Of a stretch of DNA of 64,000 nt, positions 7,820 through 16,696 are shown piece by piece. Both the position numbers and the translations under genes were made by a program. Source of the DNA: Bacillota bacterium (GTDB lineage: Bacteria > Bacillota > Clostridia > Lachnospirales > Lachnospiraceae); assembly GCA_023398375.1 (NCBI GenBank), contig JAEWSH010000061.1, positions 1 through 64,000 of the forward strand. Reading direction: 5' to 3'. The notes under the pieces are model-generated. The model saw nothing but the letters and a program-made list of their open reading frames with translations. It did no database searches and was not told the DNA's origin. How positions within the stretch are numbered: the stretch's first letter is position 1; every line of letters begins with the position of its first letter.

Positions 7820-9418
7820 TTATTCTGTTGCCGCCTCATCTTTCGGCATGGCCTCTACTTTAGCCCCTTCTACTACACCATTCGGCAGTGCTGTAATAAT
7901 CTGGTCTCCCTCCGATAGTCCTTCTACGATTTCTGTGTCGTCATCAGAAGATATTCCTATCTTTACAGGTTTTCTTACTACGACTCCGTCCTTTACGATA
8001 TAACAGAAATCACCTTCTGTATCAGCATTAACAGATTCAATTGGTGCAATTAATACATCTTTCGCTTCCTTCGTATGAATCACTGCCTTCGCTTCAATAC
8101 CAAGGAATATATTCTCATCTCCGTCATCGATATGTACTTCTACCGTTACCATCGGTGTCCCTGCTGAATTCGGTATTGCTACATGGTTGATCTTACTCAC
8201 TGTACCTTTATAGCTATTTCCATTAATCGTAATATCTGCTTTCTGGTTTACTTTCAGATTGACAAGATCATATTTTGATACCGATATCTCAACCTTTACA
8301 TTTTCATTGCTCTCCAGTGTCAGAAGTTCTGCTCCGTCAATCGCCGGTCCCCCTGCAATTGCATTTACTTTTGTAATGACACCAGAAAAATCTGCGGTAA
8401 TCCCCTTTTTAGCTTCTTCCAATAAACTGGCTGCCCTTTCCGCTTCCACCTGACTTGCCTCGCTCTTTAATTCCTCAGACTTCATTGTTGCGCCATTTTT
8501 TAATGCTGCTTCAGCCCCTGATTGATAGGTTTTTGCTTCATTACATGCTATTTCAAGATCAGAATAATCATTTTTTGCTTTAATTAGAATATCTTCTCTG
8601 TTGTCCTTGGTCTTATAATCGCTCAGTAAGCTGATCTCATTACCTACCCTGGCTATTTCAGCATTCGTTTGTGCAATTACTTTCTGCATATTATCAATTA
8701 CTTTTTGGGAAAGATCTTCTTTTGTCAACTCATACTGGTAATTGGCGAGACTTCTATTAAGGCTGTATTGCTGATTATAAAGGTTTGCCCTTTTCTTGAT
8801 TATCTCGTCATTAATACTATCCTCTAATTGTTTGATATATTCTTTCTGAAGTGCCATGAGTGCATGGTAATTTTGAATCTCTGTAACTGCTTTTGCCAAT
8901 TGCTGTTGAAATTTTGCGTTTTCCTCAGCTGTTCCCTGATAAGAATACTTACTTGCTTCTCCCTGCAGGATTGTCTGTTTACTGCTTGCTTCCATGTCTT
9001 CAATATTGAAAGTCAGCAACTGGTCACCAGCTTTTACAACATCTCCCAGTTCTACATTTACATCCTGTATATTTGATTTTGTTGTTGCATTAGAAAAATA
9101 AGTTCTTGTAATTTCGCTTTTTACAGTTCCGCTTGTCTCTATGGAAGAATTAATCGTTCCTTTTTTCACTGTTACTGTTTCGACCGGTATGCTGGCGCCT
9201 TTTGCCGCTACACTTTGAAATACAAAAAATAGAATAATTACAAGCAGTATTCCACCGAATATGCTGAATTTAATAATCTTCTTTTTCTTCTTCTGATTCA
9301 TCTTTGCTCTTACTTTTGGTTCTTTTATCTTTTTTTCTTTCCATTTCTTCACTTTCTTTTCCCCCATATCATATTCTATTTCTATACTATTGTTTTCATT
9401 TAGTATCATTTCAGACAT
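7820..9418 (-). CDS. HlyD/MacA-like periplasmic adaptor (membrane fusion protein)
   Basis: A 532-residue adaptor. A Lys-rich cytoplasmic tail is followed by a single helix (residues 51-71), then a barrel segment (IPVETVTVKKGTINSSIETSGTV), a lipoyl half-motif (VELGDVVKAGDQLLTF), a long coiled-coil hairpin (about 165-345), and the second lipoyl and barrel domains. This is the YknX-type partner of a Gram-positive MacB system. The coiled coil is long for the family. It lies between the permease (15 bases) and ATPase (5 bases) genes, in one operon. Confidence 0.9.
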   Translation of the reverse strand: MSEMILNENNSIEIEYDMGEKKVKKWKEKKIKEPKVRAKMNQKKKKKIIKFSIFGGILLVIILFFVFQSVAAKGASIPVETVTVKKGTINSSIETSGTVKSEITRTYFSNATTKSNIQDVNVELGDVVKAGDQLLTFNIEDMEASSKQTILQGEASKYSYQGTAEENAKFQQQLAKAVTEIQNYHALMALQKEYIKQLEDSINDEIIKKRANLYNQQYSLNRSLANYQYELTKEDLSQKVIDNMQKVIAQTNAEIARVGNEISLLSDYKTKDNREDILIKAKNDYSDLEIACNEAKTYQSGAEAALKNGATMKSEELKSEASQVEAERAASLLEEAKKGITADFSGVITKVNAIAGGPAIDGAELLTLESNENVKVEISVSKYDLVNLKVNQKADITINGNSYKGTVSKINHVAIPNSAGTPMVTVEVHIDDGDENIFLGIEAKAVIHTKEAKDVLIAPIESVNADTEGDFCYIVKDGVVVRKPVKIGISSDDDTEIVEGLSEGDQIITALPNGVVEGAKVEAMPKDEAATE

Positions 9419-9423
9419 ATTAA

Positions 9424-10113
9424 TTATTCACCTCTTGTAAAGTCTTCTTCGATTTTTCCGTCTTTAATCTTAATTACTCTCTTGGCTTGCTCGGCAATAT
9501 CATCATCATGCGTAATCAAGATTACGGTTCTTCCTTCTTCATGTAATTCTTTCAAAATTCCCATAATCTCTTTTGTAGAGCCTGAATCCAGATTACCGGT
9601 TGGTTCGTCTGCCAGTATCACCGGTGGTGCCTGCGCAATAGCCCTTGCAATAGCAACCCTTTGCTGTTGTCCTCCTGACATCTCAGAGGGTTTATGTGAA
9701 ATACGTTGTGAAAGACCTACCTTTTCCAACGCATCTAAAGATAATAACTTCCTTTCCTTCTTGCCGATACCACGGTAAATCAACGGCAGTTCTACGTTTT
9801 CATATGCGGTCAGATTCTGAATCAAATTAAATCCTTGAAAAACAAATCCTATCTCTGCATTCCGAATATCTGACAATTCATCGTCACTAAGTGATGACAC
9901 ATCTTTCCCATGAAGAAAATAACTGCCGCTTGTAGGAACATCCAGACATCCAAGCATATTCATCAGAGTCGATTTTCCTGAACCTGAATGACCTATAATG
10001 GCAACAAATTCTTTTTCCTTAATTGTGACATTCACATTATCCAATGCCCTTACTTCATTTTCTCCTGGATTGTATATCTTACACATATCCTTAATTTCAA
10101 TTAATGTTTCCAT
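9424..10113 (-). CDS. ABC transporter ATP-binding protein (LolD/MacB type)
   Basis: A 229-residue ATPase. Walker A GHSGSGKST is at residues 41-49, the Q-loop is VFQGFN, the signature is SGGQQ at 146-150, Walker B is VILADE at 165-170, and the switch His lies in ILITHD. The start METLIEI was chosen because GGGAG lies 6 bases upstream; longer in-frame starts would overlap this site. It is first in the operon and powers the permease at 6587-7804. Confidence 0.95.
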   Translation of the reverse strand: METLIEIKDMCKIYNPGENEVRALDNVNVTIKEKEFVAIIGHSGSGKSTLMNMLGCLDVPTSGSYFLHGKDVSSLSDDELSDIRNAEIGFVFQGFNLIQNLTAYENVELPLIYRGIGKKERKLLSLDALEKVGLSQRISHKPSEMSGGQQQRVAIARAIAQAPPVILADEPTGNLDSGSTKEIMGILKELHEEGRTVILITHDDDIAEQAKRVIKIKDGKIEEDFTRGE

Positions 10114-10189
10114 GTTCGCTCCCATCTGCATGGCTTGACGTACTTACAAACCCAAACGCACGAAATACTTTCCTTTTACATTATTATTT

Positions 10190-10238
10190 TATTGTATTAT
10201 GCAATTAGTACAATAATACATTTTATTTCATTTGTCAA
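10190..10238 (-). promoter_or_regulatory. promoter with overlapping inverted repeat, ABC operon
   Basis: On the minus strand TTGACA (10233-10238) and TATTGT (10210-10215) are separated by 17 bases. A perfect inverted repeat TATTGTA-N12-TACAATA (10190-10215) covers the -10 and the expected start, as expected for a repressor operator. No regulator gene is adjacent. Apart from this and the terminator at 10325-10365, the 10114-10396 gap shows nothing. Confidence 0.65.
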
Positions 10239-10324
10239 TATAGTTGACTCTATTCATTAAAACGCATAAAGATTAACTTTTTCTTCACTTCCTACTTAAT
10301 TTTTTCTTAAATATAAGGAAAATA

Positions 10325-10365
10325 TAAAAGAAAGTAAATTCTTTTCTCAAAAAATTACTTTCTTC
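10325..10365 (-). terminator. likely terminator after the riboflavin transporter
   Basis: On the minus strand GAAAGTAA (10355-10362) pairs with TTACTTTC (10330-10337), followed by a T-rich stretch. The stem is AT-rich and only moderately stable. Confidence 0.55.
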
Positions 10366-10396
10366 TTTACTATTTAACTTATTCTCTTTTAATCTT

Positions 10397-11014
10397 TTAA
10401 TCTTTTATAATTGGACTTATTTTTTTATATAGTAAAAGTGTAACTATAGATACTACAAATCCTTTTAATAAATTAAACGGTGCAACCGCAAATAGTATAA
10501 ATGTACTAAGATCTGTTATCGCTGGATTAACTGCTGTTCCCATTGCTATCAGTGCTTCCATAGGCATTTGAAATGCCTTGGAATAAGTTGGCAATAAGAC
10601 GTATGCATTCAACGCGCTGCCTATGATCGTCATAACTAGAATTCCTGACAGCATCCCTAACAGTGCTCCCTTCTTGCTCTTATTCTTACGGTAAATAATT
10701 CCTGCTGGTACCACCAAACCACATCCTATTAAAAAATTAGCGAATTCTCCGATACCTGCCGTTATGGTTCCATTCAGAACAAAGTTCAATAATACCTTAA
10801 TCAATTCAATTACAGCAGCAGCTACCGGTCCCATTGCAAAAGCACCTATGAGAACAGCCACTTCACTTAAATCGATCTCATAAAAGCTCGGAGCAAATCC
10901 GAGCGGAATTTCAAATAGCATCAGCACCGTTGCAACAGCTCCTAACATGGCTATCTGTATCATATGTCTCAAATTCATTGATCTGTTTGTTCCATTTTGA
11001 TTGTTTTGTTTCAT
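10397..11014 (-). CDS. ribU: ECF transporter S component, riboflavin-specific
   Basis: A 205-residue integral membrane substrate-binding subunit of an energy-coupling-factor vitamin transporter, with about six hydrophobic helices. Motifs include GFAPSFYEIDLSEVAVLIGAFAMGPVAA and IELIKVLLNFVLNGT, typical of riboflavin S components. The start MKQNNQN was chosen because GGGAGC precedes it and longer starts run into a hairpin at 11029-11045. The FMN riboswitch upstream makes riboflavin or FMN the likely ligand. The ECF ATPases and EcfT are not in this window, so it probably uses the shared module. Confidence 0.93.
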   Translation of the reverse strand: MKQNNQNGTNRSMNLRHMIQIAMLGAVATVLMLFEIPLGFAPSFYEIDLSEVAVLIGAFAMGPVAAAVIELIKVLLNFVLNGTITAGIGEFANFLIGCGLVVPAGIIYRKNKSKKGALLGMLSGILVMTIIGSALNAYVLLPTYSKAFQMPMEALIAMGTAVNPAITDLSTFILFAVAPFNLLKGFVVSIVTLLLYKKISPIIKD

Positions 11015-11028
11015 AATTAGCTCCCATC

Positions 11029-11045
11029 TGCGACCTTTGGTCGCA
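11029..11045 (-). promoter_or_regulatory. hairpin abutting the ribU ribosome binding site
   Basis: TGCGACC-AAA-GGTCGCA is a perfect 7-bp stem placed just after the riboswitch terminator and immediately before the GATGGGAGC ribosome binding site. It could protect the transcript end or affect initiation; function unknown. Confidence 0.55.
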
Positions 11046-11047
11046 TA

Positions 11048-11080
11048 CAAAAAAAGTGCCCCATATCAAATATGGGGCAC
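11048..11080 (-). terminator. riboswitch-controlled intrinsic terminator
   Basis: GTGCCCCATA paired with TATGGGGCAC, followed on the minus strand by seven T, lies between the FMN aptamer and ribU. This is the classic expression platform: FMN binding favours termination. Confidence 0.92.
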
Positions 11081-11104
11081 CTGCTTACATTGTATTACAA
11101 TTGT

Positions 11105-11228
11105 TGTCTTCTATCATCCAGACTTTACTGTCGGTTTTGGAATAGAGAATACTCGCACCAAATCAACCACTTACGTGGGTCGCGGACTTTACCGCCGGTA
11201 GGGAATTGCACCCTGCCCCGAAGAACTT
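11105..11228 (-). ncRNA. FMN riboswitch (RFN element)
   Basis: The minus strand carries the conserved blocks of the RFN aptamer in order: TCTTCGGGGCAGGGTG, then TTCCCTACCGGCGGTAAAGTC, then CCGCGACCCACG, then AAAACCGACAGTAAAGTCTGG and GATGATAGAAGA, which closes the P1 stem. Its position 90 bases before ribU, with a terminator between, fits transcriptional repression of riboflavin uptake by FMN. Confidence 0.97.
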
Positions 11229-11270
11229 TTCCTTATAAATAGCCTAATGCTATTATTTATCATCTCTTTT

Positions 11271-11299
11271 ATCTTAGAATGTATCCTATACTTTGTCAA
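11271..11299 (-). promoter_or_regulatory. promoter of the FMN riboswitch-ribU transcript
   Basis: On the minus strand TTGACA (11294-11299) and TAAGAT (11271-11276) have 17-base spacing, about 45 bases before the aptamer. Confidence 0.75.
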
Positions 11300-11332
11300 T
11301 ATAATATTTCTAAAATCTGTGAGGGGCGGTCA

Positions 11333-12163
11333 CTAAAAGCCCAAAAGTACTCCTGTTGCCATTCCCACTTTTCCCCCATCCTGAAGAAATTTCTTCATGT
11401 GTTTCTGCAAAGAAGTATCTTCCGGCAATTCATCAGGTTCATGCTCATCCAAAAATGATGTATGCACCTTGTACACCCATTCAAGATAATCCTTCGACTC
11501 CGGATCTGTTTCCAGAATCGAAAATGCACTCTGGAAACGAATAATTTTTGAGGACTCCGGAAGCAGTTTTCTGAGGGAAGGTGACAATAACCACGACTCG
11601 CACATTATTTTTGCCTTGCCGTATTCCGGATAAAATCTACCTAAAAATTCCTTTGCGGCATCATGGGAATTCCTTAATTTTGTCCTCTCCATATCTGCAT
11701 CGGAAGGGATATGGATGCTTACTATCTTTACCTCATCCTTATGATCAAGTTCATATTCAAGTTCTCCAATTCTGAATAGTTGCATGGATATCTGTCTTGC
11801 TGTCCAAAAACCTCTGTCGAACTTATAGAATCCATAATTTTTCTTATGTTCATTTAAGAATCTGGTAAAACACTTCATGGTGTCTGCATAAATGGCTTCA
11901 TTAATTCCTAATTCGGTGTATTTATCATGTACTTGTTCCCCACAGTGTAACATGACTGTAAGCATTTTTATTCCCTCGGGATCTTCACCAAGTGCTTTTT
12001 TCAGTTTATCTACACCTTCATCCCAGGTATCCCTTCTATTAAGCAAAGTTATATATGGCCGCAGTTCTTTGTAATCAAGAACCGCATCGGTTTTTAATAC
12101 CTTATTCACTATTTCATCCTGTAACTCTATTTTTTTCACAATTTTACTTATCATATCATTCAT
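11333..12163 (-). CDS. acyltransferase domain-containing protein (NAT_N/GNAT_C type)
   Basis: A 276-residue cytosolic protein. It resembles a clostridial family with an N-terminal helical domain and a C-terminal GNAT-like domain that often follows hexosaminidase genes. Features include an LHCGEQVHDKYTELGI-type helical region, RGFWTARQISMQLFRIGELEYEL (about 118-140), IHIPSDADM, and SWLLSPSLRKLLPESSKI near 195-212. It begins 28 bases after the GH20 gene and is cotranscribed. The substrate is unknown; acylation of a released amino sugar is possible but is inference. Confidence 0.65.
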   Translation of the reverse strand: MNDMISKIVKKIELQDEIVNKVLKTDAVLDYKELRPYITLLNRRDTWDEGVDKLKKALGEDPEGIKMLTVMLHCGEQVHDKYTELGINEAIYADTMKCFTRFLNEHKKNYGFYKFDRGFWTARQISMQLFRIGELEYELDHKDEVKIVSIHIPSDADMERTKLRNSHDAAKEFLGRFYPEYGKAKIMCESWLLSPSLRKLLPESSKIIRFQSAFSILETDPESKDYLEWVYKVHTSFLDEHEPDELPEDTSLQKHMKKFLQDGGKVGMATGVLLGF

Positions 12164-12191
12164 TTTTCTAACCTTACCTTATAGTTCTGGC

Positions 12192-13637
12192 TTAATCCAT
12201 CTCATTGCCATATATGGCGCGTTCTTCTTCCATTATGGCCTCATCCAGTTCCATGGCTTTTTTGTTTTCGGGCTTATTCATCATAGCATCATACCGCTCT
12301 TTATCCTTTTCTGCTGTCTCACCCGTAATATGCCAATGATCCCTCGGTGCGCCTTGCAGTCCTCTGTTATTAAGGTAGTCCGAAACTCCCTCATATCTAT
12401 CATAAAAGCTGGCATTATTCCTTGCCGGTTCTAAAGTCCATGCACATTCTGCCATAGCCGGGAGTCTTGGAAACAATAAATAAGCAGCTGTTTCTATATC
12501 AGGGACCCGCTCTGTCCATAGCGGACATTCCAACCCCAGCACTGCCTTATATAGCTCTTCATCCAAATATTCCGGATAAGGATCCGTGTTCAGAATCTTA
12601 TGTGCATCACTCATAAAATAAGGGTAATCCAAATAATAGCAGTTATTATCTGAATTGATGATATTTCCTCCCCGTCTGGCAAAGTCAGTAATCAGACCCC
12701 TATCTCCCATCCATGCCTGAACCACACAATCAGAATCCAGCTTATCTCCGCGAAGTGCATCATTCCAGACTACCACCTTTTTCCCATGCTGCTCAAGATA
12801 TTTCTTTGTCTTTACTACAAACCATTGCTGCAATGCATTTTCATCTTTTAGTCCGAGTTCTTTCAGCTTTTTCTGACAGTCAGGACAGTCTCTCCACTTT
12901 TTCTTGCAGGCTTCATCACCGCCAATGTGAATGAATTGATAAGGAAACATTTCCATGATCTCATCCAATATAGCCGTTAAGAAGTTCCAGTTTTCTTCTC
13001 TTCCTACACATATCAGATTATCAAAGATACCTCCTCTGGTCTGTACTTTTACCTTCTCACCCTTACATCCTGCTGAAGGGTAAGCAGCAATCATGGCACT
13101 CTCATGTCCTGGTATCTCTATTTCAGGAATAATATCTATCATCTTATCATTTGCGTGGGTAACGATATCCCTGATATCTTCTTTCGTATAATAAGCGCTT
13201 GATCCTGTTTCTGTAAGTTTTGGATAGGCGTCTATCTGGATTCGCCAGCCCTGATCATCTACCAGATGCCAATGCATTTTGTTAAGCTTAAAATATGCTG
13301 CGGCATCTATGAGTTTTAGTACATCCTGTTTGGGAAGAAAATGTCTGCTGGAATCAAGCATAAAACCTCTGTATGTAAATCTTGGTTGATCCATAATTTC
13401 CATACTTGGAAGTCTGTTTCCGAACTGAATCCGTAATTGTTCTAATGTGCGTTCCGCATAAAAAATACCTGCTTTACTTCCTTCCATTCTAATCTCTTTT
13501 TCGGAGATATTCAGCAAGTACCCTTCTTTACCATACAGAGCAGTTTCCAATGCAGAAACCTCCATTTCCTGGCAATAAATGTCATCATGCACTTCTGCCT
13601 TTTGGGGATACGGTACTAGATTTAATACTGTTTTCAT
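12192..13637 (-). CDS. beta-N-acetylhexosaminidase, GH20
   Basis: GH20 enzymes remove terminal beta-linked GlcNAc or GalNAc using substrate-assisted catalysis. A small N-terminal GH20b-like domain precedes the barrel, which starts at GFMLDSSRHFLP. The catalytic Asp-Glu pair lies in HIGGDEA (residues about 241-242 from the chosen start), with HWHLVDDQGWR and PEIEIPGH also present. There is no signal peptide, so it acts on imported oligosaccharides. An ATG at 13637 was preferred over an upstream GTG inside the ribosome binding site. The length is typical. It lies between tex and the acyltransferase-like gene. Confidence 0.93.
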   Translation of the reverse strand: MKTVLNLVPYPQKAEVHDDIYCQEMEVSALETALYGKEGYLLNISEKEIRMEGSKAGIFYAERTLEQLRIQFGNRLPSMEIMDQPRFTYRGFMLDSSRHFLPKQDVLKLIDAAAYFKLNKMHWHLVDDQGWRIQIDAYPKLTETGSSAYYTKEDIRDIVTHANDKMIDIIPEIEIPGHESAMIAAYPSAGCKGEKVKVQTRGGIFDNLICVGREENWNFLTAILDEIMEMFPYQFIHIGGDEACKKKWRDCPDCQKKLKELGLKDENALQQWFVVKTKKYLEQHGKKVVVWNDALRGDKLDSDCVVQAWMGDRGLITDFARRGGNIINSDNNCYYLDYPYFMSDAHKILNTDPYPEYLDEELYKAVLGLECPLWTERVPDIETAAYLLFPRLPAMAECAWTLEPARNNASFYDRYEGVSDYLNNRGLQGAPRDHWHITGETAEKDKERYDAMMNKPENKKAMELDEAIMEEERAIYGNEMD

Positions 13638-13661
13638 ATGCTTCACCTGCTTTAAGAGTCT

Positions 13662-16010
13662 TTATTTCGTAGTTTCAGTAAGGCGCATGGTCAGCGCGAT
13701 TCTTTTTTTAGGAAGATCAATATCTATGACCTTGACATCAACTATGTCACCGACACTTACCGCTTCCAACGGGTGCTTGATAAATTTGTCCGTCATCTGA
13801 GAAATGTGGACCAGTCCGTCCTGATGTACTCCGATATCAACAAAGGCGCCAAAATCAATTACATTTCTAACAGTACCTTTTAATATCATACCCGGCTTTA
13901 AATCCTTCATATCAAGAACATCACTTCTGAGAATTGGTGCCGGCATGTCATCCCGTGGGTCCCTTGCCGGTTTCTCAAGCTCTTTCAATATGTCAGATAA
14001 TGTTATTTCGCCAATGCCTAGTTCTTCTGACAGTTTCTTTTTATCTTTAATCTTTTTTTCTAAATTGCCGATTGCCTGTACCTTTTCCTCGGATGTGGTT
14101 GTAATTGCCTTATTGTCTTCCTGTAAAGACATGCCACCTATAGCTGCTGCCATTGCACGTCCCATTGCTGTGTTGGTATTACGGATGACTACTTTTTGTG
14201 CTGTTACTTTTTTCTCTTTCGTTACTGTTTTCTTAGAAGCTGCTTTCTCTTGTGCTGCTTTCTTTTGGGCTTCTCTTACATCATCCATAGTAAGTCCCAT
14301 CTTATCTAACAGCTTCCTACATGCATCATAAGACTCGGGATGTACGCTGGTAGCATCCAAAGGATTCTTACCATCTAAAATTCTCATGAAACCCGCACAT
14401 TGCTCATAAGCTTTCGGTCCGAGCTTCGCAACTTTGAGCAACTGATTTCTGCTGGTAAATCTTCCATTCGTTTCTCTATATTCCACGATATTCTTGGCAA
14501 TTACTTTGCTGATACCAGAAATATATTCCAGTAACGATGCCGAGGCTGTATTTAAATCAACGCCGACTTTATTAACACTGTCTTCTACAACACCGGTCAA
14601 TGCCTCGCTTAATTTCTTTTGATTCATATCATGCTGATATTGACCGACACCAATCGACTGCGGATCAATCTTAACTAGTTCCGGCAGCGGATCCTGTAAT
14701 CTTCTTGCAATAGAAGCGGCACTTCTTTGCCCAACGTCAAAGTTTGGAAATTCTTCTGTTGCAAGCTTGCTGGCAGAATAAACAGATGCACCGGCTTCAT
14801 TTACAATTACATATTGTATTGGCATATCCAATTCTTTGATCAGCTCTACGATTATCTGCTCTGATTCTCTGGATGCTGTACCATTTCCAACCGAAATCAG
14901 CGAAATATTATATTTTTTAATTAACTTCTTAACTTCCGCTTTTGCCTCTTCCACTTTATTCTGTGGAGCCGTTGGGTAGATCACTTTTGTATCCAATACT
15001 TTTCCTGTTGGATCGACCACTGCTAATTTACATCCTGTACGGAATGCCGGATCCCATCCGAGCACTACCTTTCCTGCAATCGGCGGCTGCAATAGCAGTT
15101 GTTCCAAATTCTTACCGAACACTGCAATTGCTCCATCTTCCGCTTTTTCTGTCAGATCATTACGAATCTCACGTTCAATTGCCGGAGCTATCAGACGGGT
15201 ATAACTGTCTTCTATTATTTCTTTCAATACAGGTGTTGTAATTGGGTTTTCATTGCTTATTATTTTCTTAGCAAGAAATGTAAGAATACGCTCAACGGGC
15301 GCTTCTATTTTCACATTCAAAATCTTCTCTTTTTCACCACGGTTCAATGCAAGTGTCCTATGTCCTGCTACTTTCTTTATCGGTTCTTCGTAAGCATAGT
15401 ACATCTCATACACACTTTGCATCTTACTGTCTTTTGCCACACTTACAATCTTGCCTTCTTCCACTGTAGCATTGCGGATATAGCTTCTGAAATCAGCTTC
15501 ATCCGAAATACTCTCTGCAATAATATCCATTGCTCCCTGAATTGCATCAGCAACAGTTTTTACTTCTTTTTCTTCATTCAGATAACTTTCTGCTTCCTGT
15601 TCAATTGGCTTATTTGTCTCCTGTTTAAGAATCATATCTGCCAATCCCTGTAAGCCTTTTTCTTTCGCAACACTGGCTCTGGTCTTTCTCTTTGGTCGAT
15701 ATGGTCTATAGAGATCTTCCACCACCACCAATGTCTCTGCTGCTAATATCTGTTGTTTTAATTCATCTGTTAATTTGCCCTGTTCATCAATGCTTCCAAG
15801 TACCTGCTGTTTCTTATCTTCCAGGTTGCGAAGATAATTCAATCTTTCATATAAGTTACGAAGTACTTCATCATTCAAAGACCCTGTCGCTTCTTTCCGA
15901 TATCTGGAAATAAAAGGAATGGTATTTCCCTCATCAATTAAATTAACGGCAGCTTCTACCTGCCACTTTTCCACATTAAGTTCTTCTTTCAATTTTAAAA
16001 TGATATCCAT
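13662..16010 (-). CDS. tex: Tex family RNA-binding transcription accessory protein
   Basis: A 782-residue cytosolic nucleic-acid-binding protein. Tex has an N-terminal HTH-like region, a YqgF-like nuclease fold (VLGWDPAFRTGCKLAVVD, about 315-333), helix-hairpin-helix repeats (NTASASLLEYISGISKVIAKNIVEYRE), and a C-terminal S1 domain (LKPGMILKGTVRNVIDFGAFVDIGVHQDGLVH). A Lys/Ala-rich charged linker of roughly 80 residues before the S1 domain makes it longer than the Bacillus protein. AGGAGT precedes the ATG. It leads the tex-GH20-acyltransferase run, though a functional link to GH20 is not evident. Confidence 0.95.
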   Translation of the reverse strand: MDIILKLKEELNVEKWQVEAAVNLIDEGNTIPFISRYRKEATGSLNDEVLRNLYERLNYLRNLEDKKQQVLGSIDEQGKLTDELKQQILAAETLVVVEDLYRPYRPKRKTRASVAKEKGLQGLADMILKQETNKPIEQEAESYLNEEKEVKTVADAIQGAMDIIAESISDEADFRSYIRNATVEEGKIVSVAKDSKMQSVYEMYYAYEEPIKKVAGHRTLALNRGEKEKILNVKIEAPVERILTFLAKKIISNENPITTPVLKEIIEDSYTRLIAPAIEREIRNDLTEKAEDGAIAVFGKNLEQLLLQPPIAGKVVLGWDPAFRTGCKLAVVDPTGKVLDTKVIYPTAPQNKVEEAKAEVKKLIKKYNISLISVGNGTASRESEQIIVELIKELDMPIQYVIVNEAGASVYSASKLATEEFPNFDVGQRSAASIARRLQDPLPELVKIDPQSIGVGQYQHDMNQKKLSEALTGVVEDSVNKVGVDLNTASASLLEYISGISKVIAKNIVEYRETNGRFTSRNQLLKVAKLGPKAYEQCAGFMRILDGKNPLDATSVHPESYDACRKLLDKMGLTMDDVREAQKKAAQEKAASKKTVTKEKKVTAQKVVIRNTNTAMGRAMAAAIGGMSLQEDNKAITTTSEEKVQAIGNLEKKIKDKKKLSEELGIGEITLSDILKELEKPARDPRDDMPAPILRSDVLDMKDLKPGMILKGTVRNVIDFGAFVDIGVHQDGLVHISQMTDKFIKHPLEAVSVGDIVDVKVIDIDLPKKRIALTMRLTETTK

Positions 16011-16099
16011 AAATATGCTTTACTCCTGCTCTTTTAGTTGGATTTCTACTGCTTTTCTAAAATCAGTAGGCCCTTTTTCCATTTTGTTGTCTGCATTTT

Positions 16100-16129
16100 A
16101 TTATAGTGTATACTGTACTCTCTTTACAA
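16100..16129 (-). promoter_or_regulatory. promoter of tex
   Basis: On the minus strand TTGTAA (16124-16129) and TATAAT (16100-16105) are separated by 18 bases. A small hairpin CTACTG...CAGTAG (16047-16071) lies in the leader. Confidence 0.6.
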
Positions 16130-16136
16130 GAAAGAT

Positions 16137-16165
16137 TTGTAATATTAAAGTAAAAGTGCTAAAAT
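16137..16165 (+). promoter_or_regulatory. promoter of the 16205-17950 genes
   Basis: TTGTAA (16137-16142) and TAAAAT (16160-16165) have 17-base spacing, divergent from the tex promoter. Confidence 0.6.
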
Positions 16166-16204
16166 AACTATACACTTATAAACAGAAAAGCAGAGGAAAA
16201 TGCA

Positions 16205-16669
16205 ATGGATTTTAATCAAAACCAACAACCATATCAAACCCCTAATCCAAATCAGCATCCTGATCAAAATGGTAATTACTATCCCAATCATAGTAATTCT
16301 TATTATAATGGTCCTGTAACGAAACCTGCCAATTCTTTAGCGATTGCTGCCATGTCGCTTGGTATTCTCGCGTTAATATTGGCTTTTACATGCACGGTAT
16401 ACCCGACACTTGTCTTTGGCGGCCTTGCTATTATACTTGCTTTGTTATCGAAAGGCACTGATGCCAAAATGCATGCGAATGCTAAAACCGGTGTTATAAC
16501 AGCTTCAGTAGGTATTTGTTTCAATTTCGTTATTGTAGCTTCGGCTCTTGTATTGCTCTTTTCTCCATATGCGAATCCTGAGTATCGTAAGGAATTCGAT
16601 AGAATGTATGAAAAAATCTATGGTGAATCATTTGAAGATTCATTACATAACGCTGCAGAAGGTATGTAG
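16205..16669 (+). CDS. small membrane protein with Asn/Gln/Pro-rich N-terminus
   Basis: A 154-residue protein. The first 35 residues are Asn-, Gln- and Pro-rich and disordered (NPNQHPDQNGNYYPN). Two or three hydrophobic helices follow (about 42-80 and 96-118), with a short acidic C-terminal tail. This pattern resembles DUF4190-like membrane proteins, which have no known function. AGAGGAAA lies upstream of the ATG. It is followed 27 bases later by the SprA-like gene; all three plus-strand genes here may form one transcript. Confidence 0.75.
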   Translation: MDFNQNQQPYQTPNPNQHPDQNGNYYPNHSNSYYNGPVTKPANSLAIAAMSLGILALILAFTCTVYPTLVFGGLAIILALLSKGTDAKMHANAKTGVITASVGICFNFVIVASALVLLFSPYANPEYRKEFDRMYEKIYGESFEDSLHNAAEGM

Positions 16670-16696
16670 CTGCCTATACTTAAAGGAGGAGTTTGA

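Noticed and set aside
15099..15653. Open frame of 184 codons on the plus strand inside tex
   Set aside because: It is antisense to the clearly coding Tex frame, is rich in Cys, Phe and Tyr in the pattern of a shadow frame, and has no ribosome binding site or recognisable domain.
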